This document shows, piece by piece, positions 53,532-61,753 of a DNA stretch of 64,000 nucleotides; positions within the stretch are counted from its first letter, which is position 1, and each line of letters begins with the position of its first letter. The notes below the pieces were generated by a model. It did not search any database. It had not been told where the DNA came from and saw only the letters and a list, made by a program, of their open reading frames with translations. Source of the DNA: Clostridia bacterium (GTDB taxonomy: Bacteria > Bacillota > Clostridia > UMGS1883); assembly GCA_030527235.1 (NCBI GenBank), contig JAUNBL010000006.1:1-64000 (forward strand). Direction: 5' to 3'. A program made the position numbers and the translations under genes.

Positions 53532-55873
53532 GAGGATATACCGAAAGGACAAAAAAACTTCGTGAAAAGAGCGTTTCTACCGCGCCGACTCTCTCTATCG
53601 AAAGGGCGCGCTCTTTTACTGCGAGCTATAAGCAATATGAGGGCTCCTGCGATGTGCCCGTTTTGCGCGCGCGGGCGTTTTACGACTATATGACAACGCG
53701 TGAGATTCACATTGAAGACGGTGAGCTTATTGTCGGCGAGAAAGGCGTAAGTGCACAATGCGCTCCCACGTTTCCGGAGCTTTGCTGCCACAGCGTTGAG
53801 GACATGCGCGTTATGAACGACCGCGAGCTGATAAATTTCAAGGTAAGCGAGGACGACATCAGAATCCAGCGCGAGGAGATTATACCCTACTGGGGGATGC
53901 GCAGCATCCGTGAAAAAATTATGCGTTCCATGTCGCAAGAGTGGAAAGACTGCTACAGCGCCGGGATGTTTACAGAGTTTATGGAGCAGCGCGGACCCGG
54001 TCACACGGGCTGCGGCGGCAATATATACAAAAAAGGCTTCTCCGACTTTAAGGCGGAGATTGAAGCGTGTCTTGAATGTCTTGACTTTAAGCGCGACCTT
54101 GACGCATATGACAAGCGTACTGAATACGAGGCGATGAAGATTTGCTGCGACGCAATCATAAAATATGGCGAGCGTTACGCCGCTCTTGCCGCAAAAATGG
54201 CCGAGAGCGAGCAGGACCCTGTCCGCAGGGCCGAGCTGCTGCAAATTGCCGAAAACTGCCGCGTTGTACCGGCGAAAGCGCCGCAGACGTTTTGGCAGGC
54301 GCTCCAAATGTATTGGTTTGTCCACATTGGAGTGACAACGGAGGTTAACCCGTGGGACGCGTTCACGCCGGGCAGACTTGACCAGCACTTGTTCCCGTTT
54401 TACGAGAAAGACTCCATCGGCTATGATATGGCGCGCGAGCTGCTCGAATGTCTGTGGATAAAGTTTAACAATCAGCCGGCTCCGCCAAAGGTGGGAATAA
54501 CTCTTAAAGAAAGCAGCACCTATACGGATTTTGCGAATATAAATACCGGCGGCATAACCGAGAGCGGTCAAAACGGCGTTAATGCCGTGAGTTACATTAT
54601 TCTGGATGTCATGGAAGAAATGCGCCTTCTGCAGCCCTCGTCCAACGTACAGATTTCGCGCAAGACCCCGCCGCGGTTTTTGAACAGGGCTTGTGAGATT
54701 TCGCGTCAGGGCTGGGGTCAGCCCGCGTTTTACAACACCGAAGCTATAGTAGCGGAGCTTTTGAATGCCGGCAAGAGCATTGAGGACGCGCGCTGCGGAA
54801 GCGCCACGGGCTGCGTGGAAACCGGGTGTTTGGGTAAGGAAAGCTATGTCTTGACCGGATATTTCAACATTCCCAAAGTTTTGGCTATCACCTTAAACGA
54901 TGGATTTGACACCTATACCAACAAGCAGCTTGGCCTTCGCACCGGAACGGAATTTGCAACATACGAAGCCTTATACGATGCCTTTGTGCGCCAGATGCAC
55001 CATTTTATAGACATCAAGATTCAAGGCAATAATATTATTGAAAAAATATTTGCCAAATATATGCCGGTGCCGTTTTTGTCCATAGTAATGGACGACTGTA
55101 TAAAAAAAGGCGTTGACTACAACGCCGGCGGCGCGCGTTATAATACTAACTATATACAGGGCGTGGGAATCGGCACGATAACGGATTCGCTCTCCGCGCT
55201 GCGCTACTGCGTGTATGACAAAAAAATGTTTTCGCTCTCCGCGCTGCGCGCGGCTTTGGCAAACGATTTTGAAGGCGCGGCCGACATACTGGACGCTGTG
55301 AACAACGCGCCCAAATACGGCAACGACGACGATTACGCGGACAGCATCATGAAAGCGGTGTTTGACGAATACTGCGATTATATAACCGGCACGCCTACAG
55401 TTAAGGGCGGGGTGTACAAAGTAGACATGCTGCCGACCACTTGCCATGTGTATTTTGGCTCTGTTATCGGCGCTCTCCCCTGCGGGCGAAAGGCACAAAA
55501 GCCTGTCAGCGAAGGCATTTCCCCTGAAAAGGGAGCTGATAGGCACGGACCCACCGCTGTTATAAATTCCTGCGCTAAGATGGATCACCTAAAAACCGGC
55601 GGCACACTTTTGAACCAGAAGTTTACGCCCTCCGTGCTGAAGGGTGAAGAAGGGATTAATAATCTCGGCGCGCTTATAAAGACATATTTTGAGCTTGATG
55701 GGCATCATATACAGTTTAACGTTATCGACCGCGCGACGCTTCTTGACGCGCAGAAGCGGCCCGAAGAATACCGCGAGCTTATAGTTCGTGTAGCGGGGTA
55801 CAGCGATTATTTTTGCAACCTTTCCAAGGCGCTTCAGGACGAGATTATTGAAAGAACGGAGCAGTCGTTTTAA
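53528..55873 (+). CDS. Glycyl radical enzyme, trans-4-hydroxyproline dehydratase-like
   Basis: A 781-residue glycyl radical enzyme. The thiyl cysteine and catalytic glutamate are C429 and E431 in SATGCVETGCLG; the radical glycine is G757 in IVRVAGYSDYF. PFL proper would have two adjacent cysteines, so it is a dehydratase or lyase relative. Blocks such as PTFPELCCHSVEDMRVMN, EEIIPYWGMRS and FTEFMEQRGPGHTG recall the HypD group that dehydrates trans-4-hydroxy-L-proline; other GCVE members (choline lyase, propanediol dehydratase) are alternatives. No proC, needed to reduce the HypD product, is adjacent. Activase overlaps upstream by four bases. Confidence 0.9.
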   Translation: MRGYTERTKKLREKSVSTAPTLSIERARSFTASYKQYEGSCDVPVLRARAFYDYMTTREIHIEDGELIVGEKGVSAQCAPTFPELCCHSVEDMRVMNDRELINFKVSEDDIRIQREEIIPYWGMRSIREKIMRSMSQEWKDCYSAGMFTEFMEQRGPGHTGCGGNIYKKGFSDFKAEIEACLECLDFKRDLDAYDKRTEYEAMKICCDAIIKYGERYAALAAKMAESEQDPVRRAELLQIAENCRVVPAKAPQTFWQALQMYWFVHIGVTTEVNPWDAFTPGRLDQHLFPFYEKDSIGYDMARELLECLWIKFNNQPAPPKVGITLKESSTYTDFANINTGGITESGQNGVNAVSYIILDVMEEMRLLQPSSNVQISRKTPPRFLNRACEISRQGWGQPAFYNTEAIVAELLNAGKSIEDARCGSATGCVETGCLGKESYVLTGYFNIPKVLAITLNDGFDTYTNKQLGLRTGTEFATYEALYDAFVRQMHHFIDIKIQGNNIIEKIFAKYMPVPFLSIVMDDCIKKGVDYNAGGARYNTNYIQGVGIGTITDSLSALRYCVYDKKMFSLSALRAALANDFEGAADILDAVNNAPKYGNDDDYADSIMKAVFDEYCDYITGTPTVKGGVYKVDMLPTTCHVYFGSVIGALPCGRKAQKPVSEGISPEKGADRHGPTAVINSCAKMDHLKTGGTLLNQKFTPSVLKGEEGINNLGALIKTYFELDGHHIQFNVIDRATLLDAQKRPEEYRELIVRVAGYSDYFCNLSKALQDEIIERTEQSF

Positions 55874-57784
55874 GTGAAAGATTTTCTTCCCGTCTCAAAG
55901 GCGGACATGGTTAGGCGTGGTTGGGATTACTACGATATACTTTTTATCAGCGCCGATGCGTACGTTGACCACCCCTCTTTCGGAGCAGCCATTTTGACTC
56001 GCCTTTTGGAAAGCGAGGGATACCATGTGGCGGTACTCGCGCAGCCGGATTTTCATACGCCGGACGCTGTGCGTGCCATGGGGCGGCCGAGACTTTGCGT
56101 TATGATTTCCGGCGGAGTTGCAGACTCCATGGTGAACCACTATACTGCCGCGAAAAAGCCACGTTCGCGGGATGTCTACAGTCCGGGAGGGCTTAAAGGG
56201 CTTCGTCCCGACAGATGCGTAATTGTATATTCTGCCCTTGTACGAAAAGCGTTTGGCGACATTCCGATTGTGATAGGCGGCACCGAGGCCAGTCTGCGCC
56301 GCTTTGCGCATTATGACTACCATTCCGACAGCGTTAAAAGGAGCGTGCTTTTTGACTCCGGAGCAGATATAATTTCGTTTGGCATGGGCGAAAAAAGCAT
56401 TGTCGAAATTGCAGACACTCTCGCGCAGGGCGGAACGGTACGCGACCTTTATCGTTTGCGCGGCGTATGCTATGCGGCACAGACGCCGCCGGGCAATGCC
56501 GTTTTACTGCCTTCTTTTGAAGAGTGCAAAAGCGACAAGAGAGCGTATGCTCTGGCGGCAAAACTACAGTATGAAGAAGCGGACAGCGTACGAGGCGCGG
56601 CGCTGGCACAAAGACATGGAGATATGTTTTTGGTGCAAAACGCCATGTCGCCTCCGCTTACTCAGAGCGAAATGGACCGTGTCTATGCGCTTCCCTACCG
56701 CCGCGAATACCATCCCATGTACGAGAGCATGGGCGGCGTACCGGCGCTTGAGGAAGTTAAGTTTTCAATAACATCGTCAAGGGGATGCTTTGGTTCATGC
56801 GCGTTTTGCGCACTGACATTTCATCAGGGGCGTATTGTCCAGTCGCGAAGTCATGCTTCCATACTTCAGGAAGCTAAAGAGCTTACTTATATGAGTGATT
56901 TTAAGGGGTACATCCACGATGTGGGCGGACCAACGGCGAATTTTCGCTTCCCCGCGTGCAAAAAGCAGCTCAAGGAGGGCGCCTGCAAGGACAGGCAGTG
57001 CCTCTACCCCTCGCTTTGCCCTAACGCAACGGTTTCGCACACGGATTACCTGGAACTGCTGCGTAAGCTGCGCGCTCTGCCGGGGGTGAAGAAAGTATTC
57101 ATAAGAAGCGGGATACGCTATGACTACTTGCTTGCCGACAAAGACGACACGTTTTTTAGGGAGCTGTGCCGCCATCATATAAGCGGGCAGCTCAAAGTAG
57201 CGCCCGAGCACGTGTCCGACAGCGTTTTATACTACATGGGCAAACCCTCACGCAAGGTCTATGACCGCTTTGCGAAAAAGTTTTACGACATCAATGAACA
57301 GGAGGGGAAACGGCAGTATCTTGTACCATATTTGATGAGCGCTCATCCGGGCAGCACTATACTCGACGCGATAGAGCTGGCCGTGTATCTGCGGGAGCAC
57401 AATATGCGCCCTGAGCAGGTGCAGGACTTCTACCCTACGCCCGGAACACTTGCCACGGCAGATTTCTATACTGAGACTGATGTGCGGAGCGGAAAACGGA
57501 TTTACGTTGCCAAAACACCGCACGAAAAGGCTCTCCAGCGGGCGCTGCTTCAGTCAGGCGCGCCGCACAATTATACGCTTGTGAAAGAGGCTTTGCTCTC
57601 TGCCGGACGCGCCGATCTTATCGGCTACGGTCCGCACTGTTTGATAAAGCCCGAAAGGAGTAAAGGATATGGCAAAGATTTTGGACGGAAAGGCGCTGGC
57701 AGCAAAAATCAAAACCGCACTTCGGGAAGAAGCGGCGCAAATGGGAAAGGAAATAACACTCGCCGTAATAATAGTGGGCGATGA
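55874..57784 (+). CDS. YgiQ-family radical SAM protein
   Basis: A 636-residue protein of the uncharacterised YgiQ family. N-terminal DILFISADAYVDHPSFGAAI is the family signature and could bind cobalamin; the radical SAM core has SSRGCFGSCAFCALTFHQG with CxxxCxxC, followed by GGPTANF and the cysteine-rich block CKKQLKEGACKDRQC. The C-terminal about 45 residues are basic and low in complexity (GKGNNTRRNNSGR at the end). Start is GTG directly after the previous stop. The frame overlaps folD by 116 bases. Confidence 0.92.
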   Translation: MKDFLPVSKADMVRRGWDYYDILFISADAYVDHPSFGAAILTRLLESEGYHVAVLAQPDFHTPDAVRAMGRPRLCVMISGGVADSMVNHYTAAKKPRSRDVYSPGGLKGLRPDRCVIVYSALVRKAFGDIPIVIGGTEASLRRFAHYDYHSDSVKRSVLFDSGADIISFGMGEKSIVEIADTLAQGGTVRDLYRLRGVCYAAQTPPGNAVLLPSFEECKSDKRAYALAAKLQYEEADSVRGAALAQRHGDMFLVQNAMSPPLTQSEMDRVYALPYRREYHPMYESMGGVPALEEVKFSITSSRGCFGSCAFCALTFHQGRIVQSRSHASILQEAKELTYMSDFKGYIHDVGGPTANFRFPACKKQLKEGACKDRQCLYPSLCPNATVSHTDYLELLRKLRALPGVKKVFIRSGIRYDYLLADKDDTFFRELCRHHISGQLKVAPEHVSDSVLYYMGKPSRKVYDRFAKKFYDINEQEGKRQYLVPYLMSAHPGSTILDAIELAVYLREHNMRPEQVQDFYPTPGTLATADFYTETDVRSGKRIYVAKTPHEKALQRALLQSGAPHNYTLVKEALLSAGRADLIGYGPHCLIKPERSKGYGKDFGRKGAGSKNQNRTSGRSGANGKGNNTRRNNSGR

Positions 57785-58499
57785 CAGCGCAAGCCGTGTT
57801 TATGTGGATGGTAAAAAGCGCGACTGCGCGGAAATCGGAATAAAGAGCGAGGAGCACGCTTTAAGTGCGGACACCACGGAGCAGGAGCTGCTCGCGCTCA
57901 TAGATTCTCTTAACGCGCGAAGCGATGTGGATGGGATTTTGGTGCAGCTGCCGCTGCCAAAGCATATTAACGCGCAAAATGTTATCATGCGCATCGACCA
58001 CCAAAAGGACGTGGACGCATTCCATCCGATTAATGTCGGTAAAATAATGGTTGGAAATTTCAGCTTTTTACCGTGTACGCCCGCCGGGGTTATGGAGCTT
58101 ATTAAGGAATCGGGCGTATCAATAGAGGGTAAAGAGTGCGTGGTTGTCGGGCGCAGCAATATTGTAGGCAAGCCGCAGGCGATGCTCCTTTTGCACGAAA
58201 ACGGCACGGTCACCATATGCCACAGCCGCACAAAAAACCTTGCAGATGTATGCCGCAGGGCCGACATTCTCGTAGTGGCCGTAGGCAAGAGCCGTTTTAT
58301 TACCGCCGATATGGTAAAGGATGGCGCAGTGGTAATAGATGTAGGTATGAACCGCGAGGACGGCAAGCTGTGCGGCGATGTGGACTTTGAGAGCGTTAAA
58401 GAAAAAGCGTTCGCCATAACTCCCGTACCCGGCGGCGTCGGACCCATGACCCGCGCCATTTTGATGCGAAACACAGTTACAGCGGCAAAGCTGCGTTAA
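57669..58499 (+). CDS. folD: Methylene-THF dehydrogenase/cyclohydrolase
   Basis: A 276-residue bifunctional enzyme of one-carbon folate metabolism. Catalytic motif SRVYVDGKKRDC with the active Lys (position of K56 in human enzyme), DGILVQLPLPKHIN, and the Rossmann block VVGRSNIVGKPQAMLLL; C-terminal ITPVPGGVGPMTRAILM. AAAGGAGTAAAGGAT precedes the ATG, so the start is firm although it lies inside the YgiQ frame. Nothing shows a functional link to the radical SAM gene. Confidence 0.97.
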   Translation: MAKILDGKALAAKIKTALREEAAQMGKEITLAVIIVGDDSASRVYVDGKKRDCAEIGIKSEEHALSADTTEQELLALIDSLNARSDVDGILVQLPLPKHINAQNVIMRIDHQKDVDAFHPINVGKIMVGNFSFLPCTPAGVMELIKESGVSIEGKECVVVGRSNIVGKPQAMLLLHENGTVTICHSRTKNLADVCRRADILVVAVGKSRFITADMVKDGAVVIDVGMNREDGKLCGDVDFESVKEKAFAITPVPGGVGPMTRAILMRNTVTAAKLR

Positions 58500-58511
58500 T
58501 ATAAAATTTTC

Positions 58512-58540
58512 TTGCATTGTATATTGGTTTGATTTATAAT
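58512..58540 (+). promoter_or_regulatory. Promoter of the cyclic-nucleotide module
   Basis: TTGCAT, 17-base spacer, TATAAT, 38 bases before the first gene of the group. Confidence 0.8.
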
Positions 58541-58578
58541 GTAGTCATAAAGTTTTATAATTAAAAGGAGGAATCGCA

Positions 58579-59556
58579 ATGGAAACCATCAGCTACAAAG
58601 CAAATTCTGTAATCTTCAGCAAAGGAGATCAAGCCGACTGCCTGTACTTTATCAATAAGGGAGCTGTCGCCATAGTCGCCGACCATGACGGCAACGAAAC
58701 CGAGCTTGCTCAGCTCAAGAAAGGTGATTTCTTCGGCGAGATGGGCGTTATAGAGGGCGAGCCTCGCAGTGCGACGGCAAGAGCCGTAAACGATGTGGAG
58801 CTGCTCAAAGTTACTGCCAAAGATTTCCCGACATTTGTCCAACAGAATCCTTCCGAAGCCGAAACAATCGTAAAGGGCTTGTCAAAAGCGCTCCGTTCAA
58901 CATCTTCTCAGCTCGCAGATGCCCAGAAGGCTGTTGCGGAACTTACGGAAATCTCGCCTAAGAAGGACGGCATTTGGTCCAAGCTGCGCAGCATCGCCGC
59001 AAGCTATCGCGACCGCCTTGCAGAGAGCAAAACTTCCGTTGCCGAAGCGAACAAGACCAAATTCGGCAAGGGCGAATACATATTTCACAAGGGTGAGAAG
59101 TCTGACAGGCTGTATCGCATTTTGACCGGCGAGGTTGGGCTTTATTCCTCCTATGAGCCCGATGCCGACAATTTGATAGCCGTTTGCAAACCGGGTGACA
59201 TTTTCGGTGAGATGGGCGTTGTTGAAGATGAACGCCGCAACGCGACGGCGGTTTCCCTTGTAGACAAAACAGAGCTTTATGCAATGGCAAACACAAATCT
59301 TACAGAGTTTATTGCTCTTTATCCGGAGGACGCGCTCAGAATACTGCGCAACCTCTCGCGCTCACTCCGCTCCACAACCGATAAATATATTGAAACGCTG
59401 TGTATAGTAGACGAGCTCATTCGTGCCGACAGGAGCAACTATCTTTCTTATCCCGAATGGGATCGCCTTATCCAATACTCAGACATGTACCGCGACTATC
59501 AGGCGCACACATTCAATAACCCGATGCTCTACACATCGTTTTTCGGTCAGTGGTAA
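58579..59556 (+). CDS. Double cyclic-nucleotide-binding protein without effector domain
   Basis: A 325-residue protein with two CRP-type cNMP-binding domains, about residues 1-115 and 160-270. Each has the phosphate-binding cassette: FGEMGVIEGEPRSATA (52-67) and FGEMGVVEDERRNATA (209-224); the first keeps Arg63 and Ser64, the second Arg220 with Asn221. A helical linker joins them and a 55-residue C-terminal region has no HTH, kinase or channel domain. It may act as a cNMP sensor through protein contact. First gene of a tight group with a TIM-barrel enzyme and a nucleotide cyclase. GGAGGAATCGCA precedes the ATG. Confidence 0.9.
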   Translation: METISYKANSVIFSKGDQADCLYFINKGAVAIVADHDGNETELAQLKKGDFFGEMGVIEGEPRSATARAVNDVELLKVTAKDFPTFVQQNPSEAETIVKGLSKALRSTSSQLADAQKAVAELTEISPKKDGIWSKLRSIAASYRDRLAESKTSVAEANKTKFGKGEYIFHKGEKSDRLYRILTGEVGLYSSYEPDADNLIAVCKPGDIFGEMGVVEDERRNATAVSLVDKTELYAMANTNLTEFIALYPEDALRILRNLSRSLRSTTDKYIETLCIVDELIRADRSNYLSYPEWDRLIQYSDMYRDYQAHTFNNPMLYTSFFGQW

Positions 59557-59571
59557 AACAGGTGACTTTAG

Positions 59572-60351
59572 ATGATTCTTCTTCAGCCCACCGCACAGTC
59601 GCGCGGCGACTATCTTAACTTTGCGCGCACGCACTCTCTCGGACTTGAGCTTATGGATTTTGCCTTTCCCGTCATTTTGAAAAATGACAGTATGGCACAG
59701 GCGCTTTATTCTAAGTACGACGGCGTATTGGTGCGTGCTTTTCACGGCCCTTTTGTGGATTTGAACTATTCCGGAGGGGACGATGAGATATTTGAAATTT
59801 CGAAGAGGCGCATTAGAAAATGCGCCTCTCACGCTTATGCTATGGGGGTTCGGGGAATTGTTATTCACTCGTGCTTTTTTCCCACACTCACCAGGGATGA
59901 TCCTCTTTACGCCATGTGGAGTGAAGAGGCGGCAGTGCTGCTTCGCTCCGTGGCGGAGGAGTACAATGTCGGTTTTTTCATTGAAAACGTGCTCGACATG
60001 ACGCCGGACATCATTAGCATGATGGTGCGCGAGGCAAATCATCCATGCGTCAAGGTGTGCCTTGACATTGGGCACGCAAATCTTTCGCGCACAAGCCTTG
60101 AGGGCTGGATGGAAGCGCTGCATGAGCATATTGTGCATGTGCACCTAAGCGACAACAACGCTTTCTACGATGACCACATCGCGCTCGGGACCGGCAGCGT
60201 AGATTGCGGAAAGTTTGACCGACTGGCAAAGTTTTATCGTCTTAAAGCGGACTACACGATTGAGGTCAAGCCTTTTGGCGCGGTGACCGCGTCCTTCGAG
60301 TACATAAAGGAAAATATGCCTTACGTTTTTACGGAGGGAAGCAAAGCATGA
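59572..60351 (+). CDS. Sugar phosphate isomerase/epimerase-like TIM-barrel protein
   Basis: A 259-residue xylose-isomerase-like TIM barrel (AP_endonuc_2 fold). Metal-ligand blocks are HGPFVDLNY, VIHSCFF, FFIENVLDM (Glu), VCLDIGHANL (Asp, His), HVHLSDN (His) and DDHIALGTGSVD, then YTIEVKP with the final Glu. Family members isomerise sugars or act as endonuclease IV; the sequence does not show which. Its stop overlaps the cyclase start by four bases. Confidence 0.85.
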   Translation: MILLQPTAQSRGDYLNFARTHSLGLELMDFAFPVILKNDSMAQALYSKYDGVLVRAFHGPFVDLNYSGGDDEIFEISKRRIRKCASHAYAMGVRGIVIHSCFFPTLTRDDPLYAMWSEEAAVLLRSVAEEYNVGFFIENVLDMTPDIISMMVREANHPCVKVCLDIGHANLSRTSLEGWMEALHEHIVHVHLSDNNAFYDDHIALGTGSVDCGKFDRLAKFYRLKADYTIEVKPFGAVTASFEYIKENMPYVFTEGSKA

Positions 60352-61727
60352 ACCACGAGGAGTTCTTTATCTATAAAAGCATTGTCAAGGACATGACAGA
60401 AGGCGTTTTGACAATAAATATGCAGGGACGGATTACGAGCATTAACGCGGCCTCCAACCGCATACTTTCTCTTGAGGAAGATATTTGCGGCATGCCCTTT
60501 GCACAAGTGTTTTTTAAGCACGAAGAAAACGATGCGTTTAACCAGACCATACTTAACGCAGTTTACGAGCGCACTGTTGCGCACAACGAAATAGTGGACT
60601 TTTATAATGGCGAGACGAGCAAAAAGCTTTTTGTCTCAACCTCTTTCCTGCACGACGGAGATAACAAAATAGGCGTTGTCGCAGTTATAAACGACGTTAC
60701 CGAGCTGATAGCGTTAAAGGACGCCATCAAAGCCATGGAGCACATTAAGCTGCTCAACAGCGAGCTCCAAAGGAGAAATGAGTTTATAAAAAAGATGTTC
60801 GGACGCTACCTCTCAGATGAAATTGTGGAGAAGGTGCTTGAACAGCAAACCAACATTAAAATAGGCGGCGAAAAGAAGTGCGTTACCGTTATGTTCAGCG
60901 ACCTGCGCTCTTTCACCTCTATTTCAGAGAACATGGAGGCTCACGCTTTAATAAAAATGCTTAACGCCTACCTTGAACGCATGATTGCTGTCATTCAGCG
61001 GCACAACGGGACAATTCTTGAATTTATCGGAGACGCCATCGTTGCTGTGTTCGGCGCGCCGATAGAATTGCCCAGCGCACAGACCGATGCGGTACGCTGC
61101 GCCATAGAAATGCAGCGCGCCATGGCGGATGTGAACGAGTACAACTTGAAAATGGGCTATGAACACCTTGAGATGGGTATAGGCATACACACCGGCGATG
61201 TTATTATCGGCAATATAGGCTCCGAAAAGAAACTCAAGTACGATATTATCGGCTCAAATGTAAATCTTGCGTCCCGAATCGAGACCTACACGTTAGGCGG
61301 TCAGGTTTTGATAAGCGAGGCAACTAAAAACGGGGTCGTGGGCGATTTAAGCATACGCTCATCCCGCAGCGTGCTCCCGAAAGGCGTTAAAAACACCATT
61401 ACCATCTACGAGGTGGGTGCGCTGGACAAAATTGAAGTGCCGAATTTACGCGGGCAGCTGAAGGAATTGCTTGAGCCTTGCCGGGTGCTGGTGCGAATTA
61501 TAGACGGCAAAGATGTTTCGGGAAGCGCCTGTCCTGCAAAAGTGACGCACTTCTGTCAAAACGAAGCGCGTATCAGCGGGGTTGAGGCTGAGTACGGTAA
61601 AAATGTACAGCTTGAGTGCGAGAATGAGAAAATGTTCGCCAAGGTCATAGAATGCGGAGACGGCTATATAGGAATACATTTCTCACATTGTAAAATAACT
61701 TCCCTTGAAAAGGCGCCCACGCTTTGA
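60348..61727 (+). CDS. PAS-class III nucleotide cyclase with PilZ-like tail
   Basis: A 459-residue cytosolic signalling enzyme. PAS sensor about 9-125 (GVLTINMQGRITSINAA), a coiled linker, and a class III cyclase domain about 175-355: metal aspartates D185 (VMFSDLRSFT) and D229 (FIGDAIVAVFG), transition-state N306 and R310 (NVNLASR). The residue normally Lys in adenylate cyclases is E225, as in guanylate cyclases; the second specificity site is D299, as in adenylate cyclases, so the product is uncertain. Residues about 375-450 resemble a PilZ barrel (VQLECENEKMFAKVIE then GYIGIHFS) without the RxxxR motif for c-di-GMP. No membrane segment. Last gene of the cNMP group. Confidence 0.9.
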   Translation: MNHEEFFIYKSIVKDMTEGVLTINMQGRITSINAASNRILSLEEDICGMPFAQVFFKHEENDAFNQTILNAVYERTVAHNEIVDFYNGETSKKLFVSTSFLHDGDNKIGVVAVINDVTELIALKDAIKAMEHIKLLNSELQRRNEFIKKMFGRYLSDEIVEKVLEQQTNIKIGGEKKCVTVMFSDLRSFTSISENMEAHALIKMLNAYLERMIAVIQRHNGTILEFIGDAIVAVFGAPIELPSAQTDAVRCAIEMQRAMADVNEYNLKMGYEHLEMGIGIHTGDVIIGNIGSEKKLKYDIIGSNVNLASRIETYTLGGQVLISEATKNGVVGDLSIRSSRSVLPKGVKNTITIYEVGALDKIEVPNLRGQLKELLEPCRVLVRIIDGKDVSGSACPAKVTHFCQNEARISGVEAEYGKNVQLECENEKMFAKVIECGDGYIGIHFSHCKITSLEKAPTL

Positions 61728-61753
61728 TATACTTAAATTTAAGGAGTGATTTT

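Noticed and set aside
54000-54030. Pyruvate formate-lyase as the identity of the glycyl radical enzyme
   Set aside because: PFL has two adjacent active-site cysteines; here the site is GCVE with one cysteine followed by Val-Glu.
53498-54571. 357-codon open frame on the minus strand
   Set aside because: It is fully antisense to the catalytic half of the glycyl radical enzyme, whose motifs are intact; its translation is Arg/Leu/His-rich with no recognisable domain.
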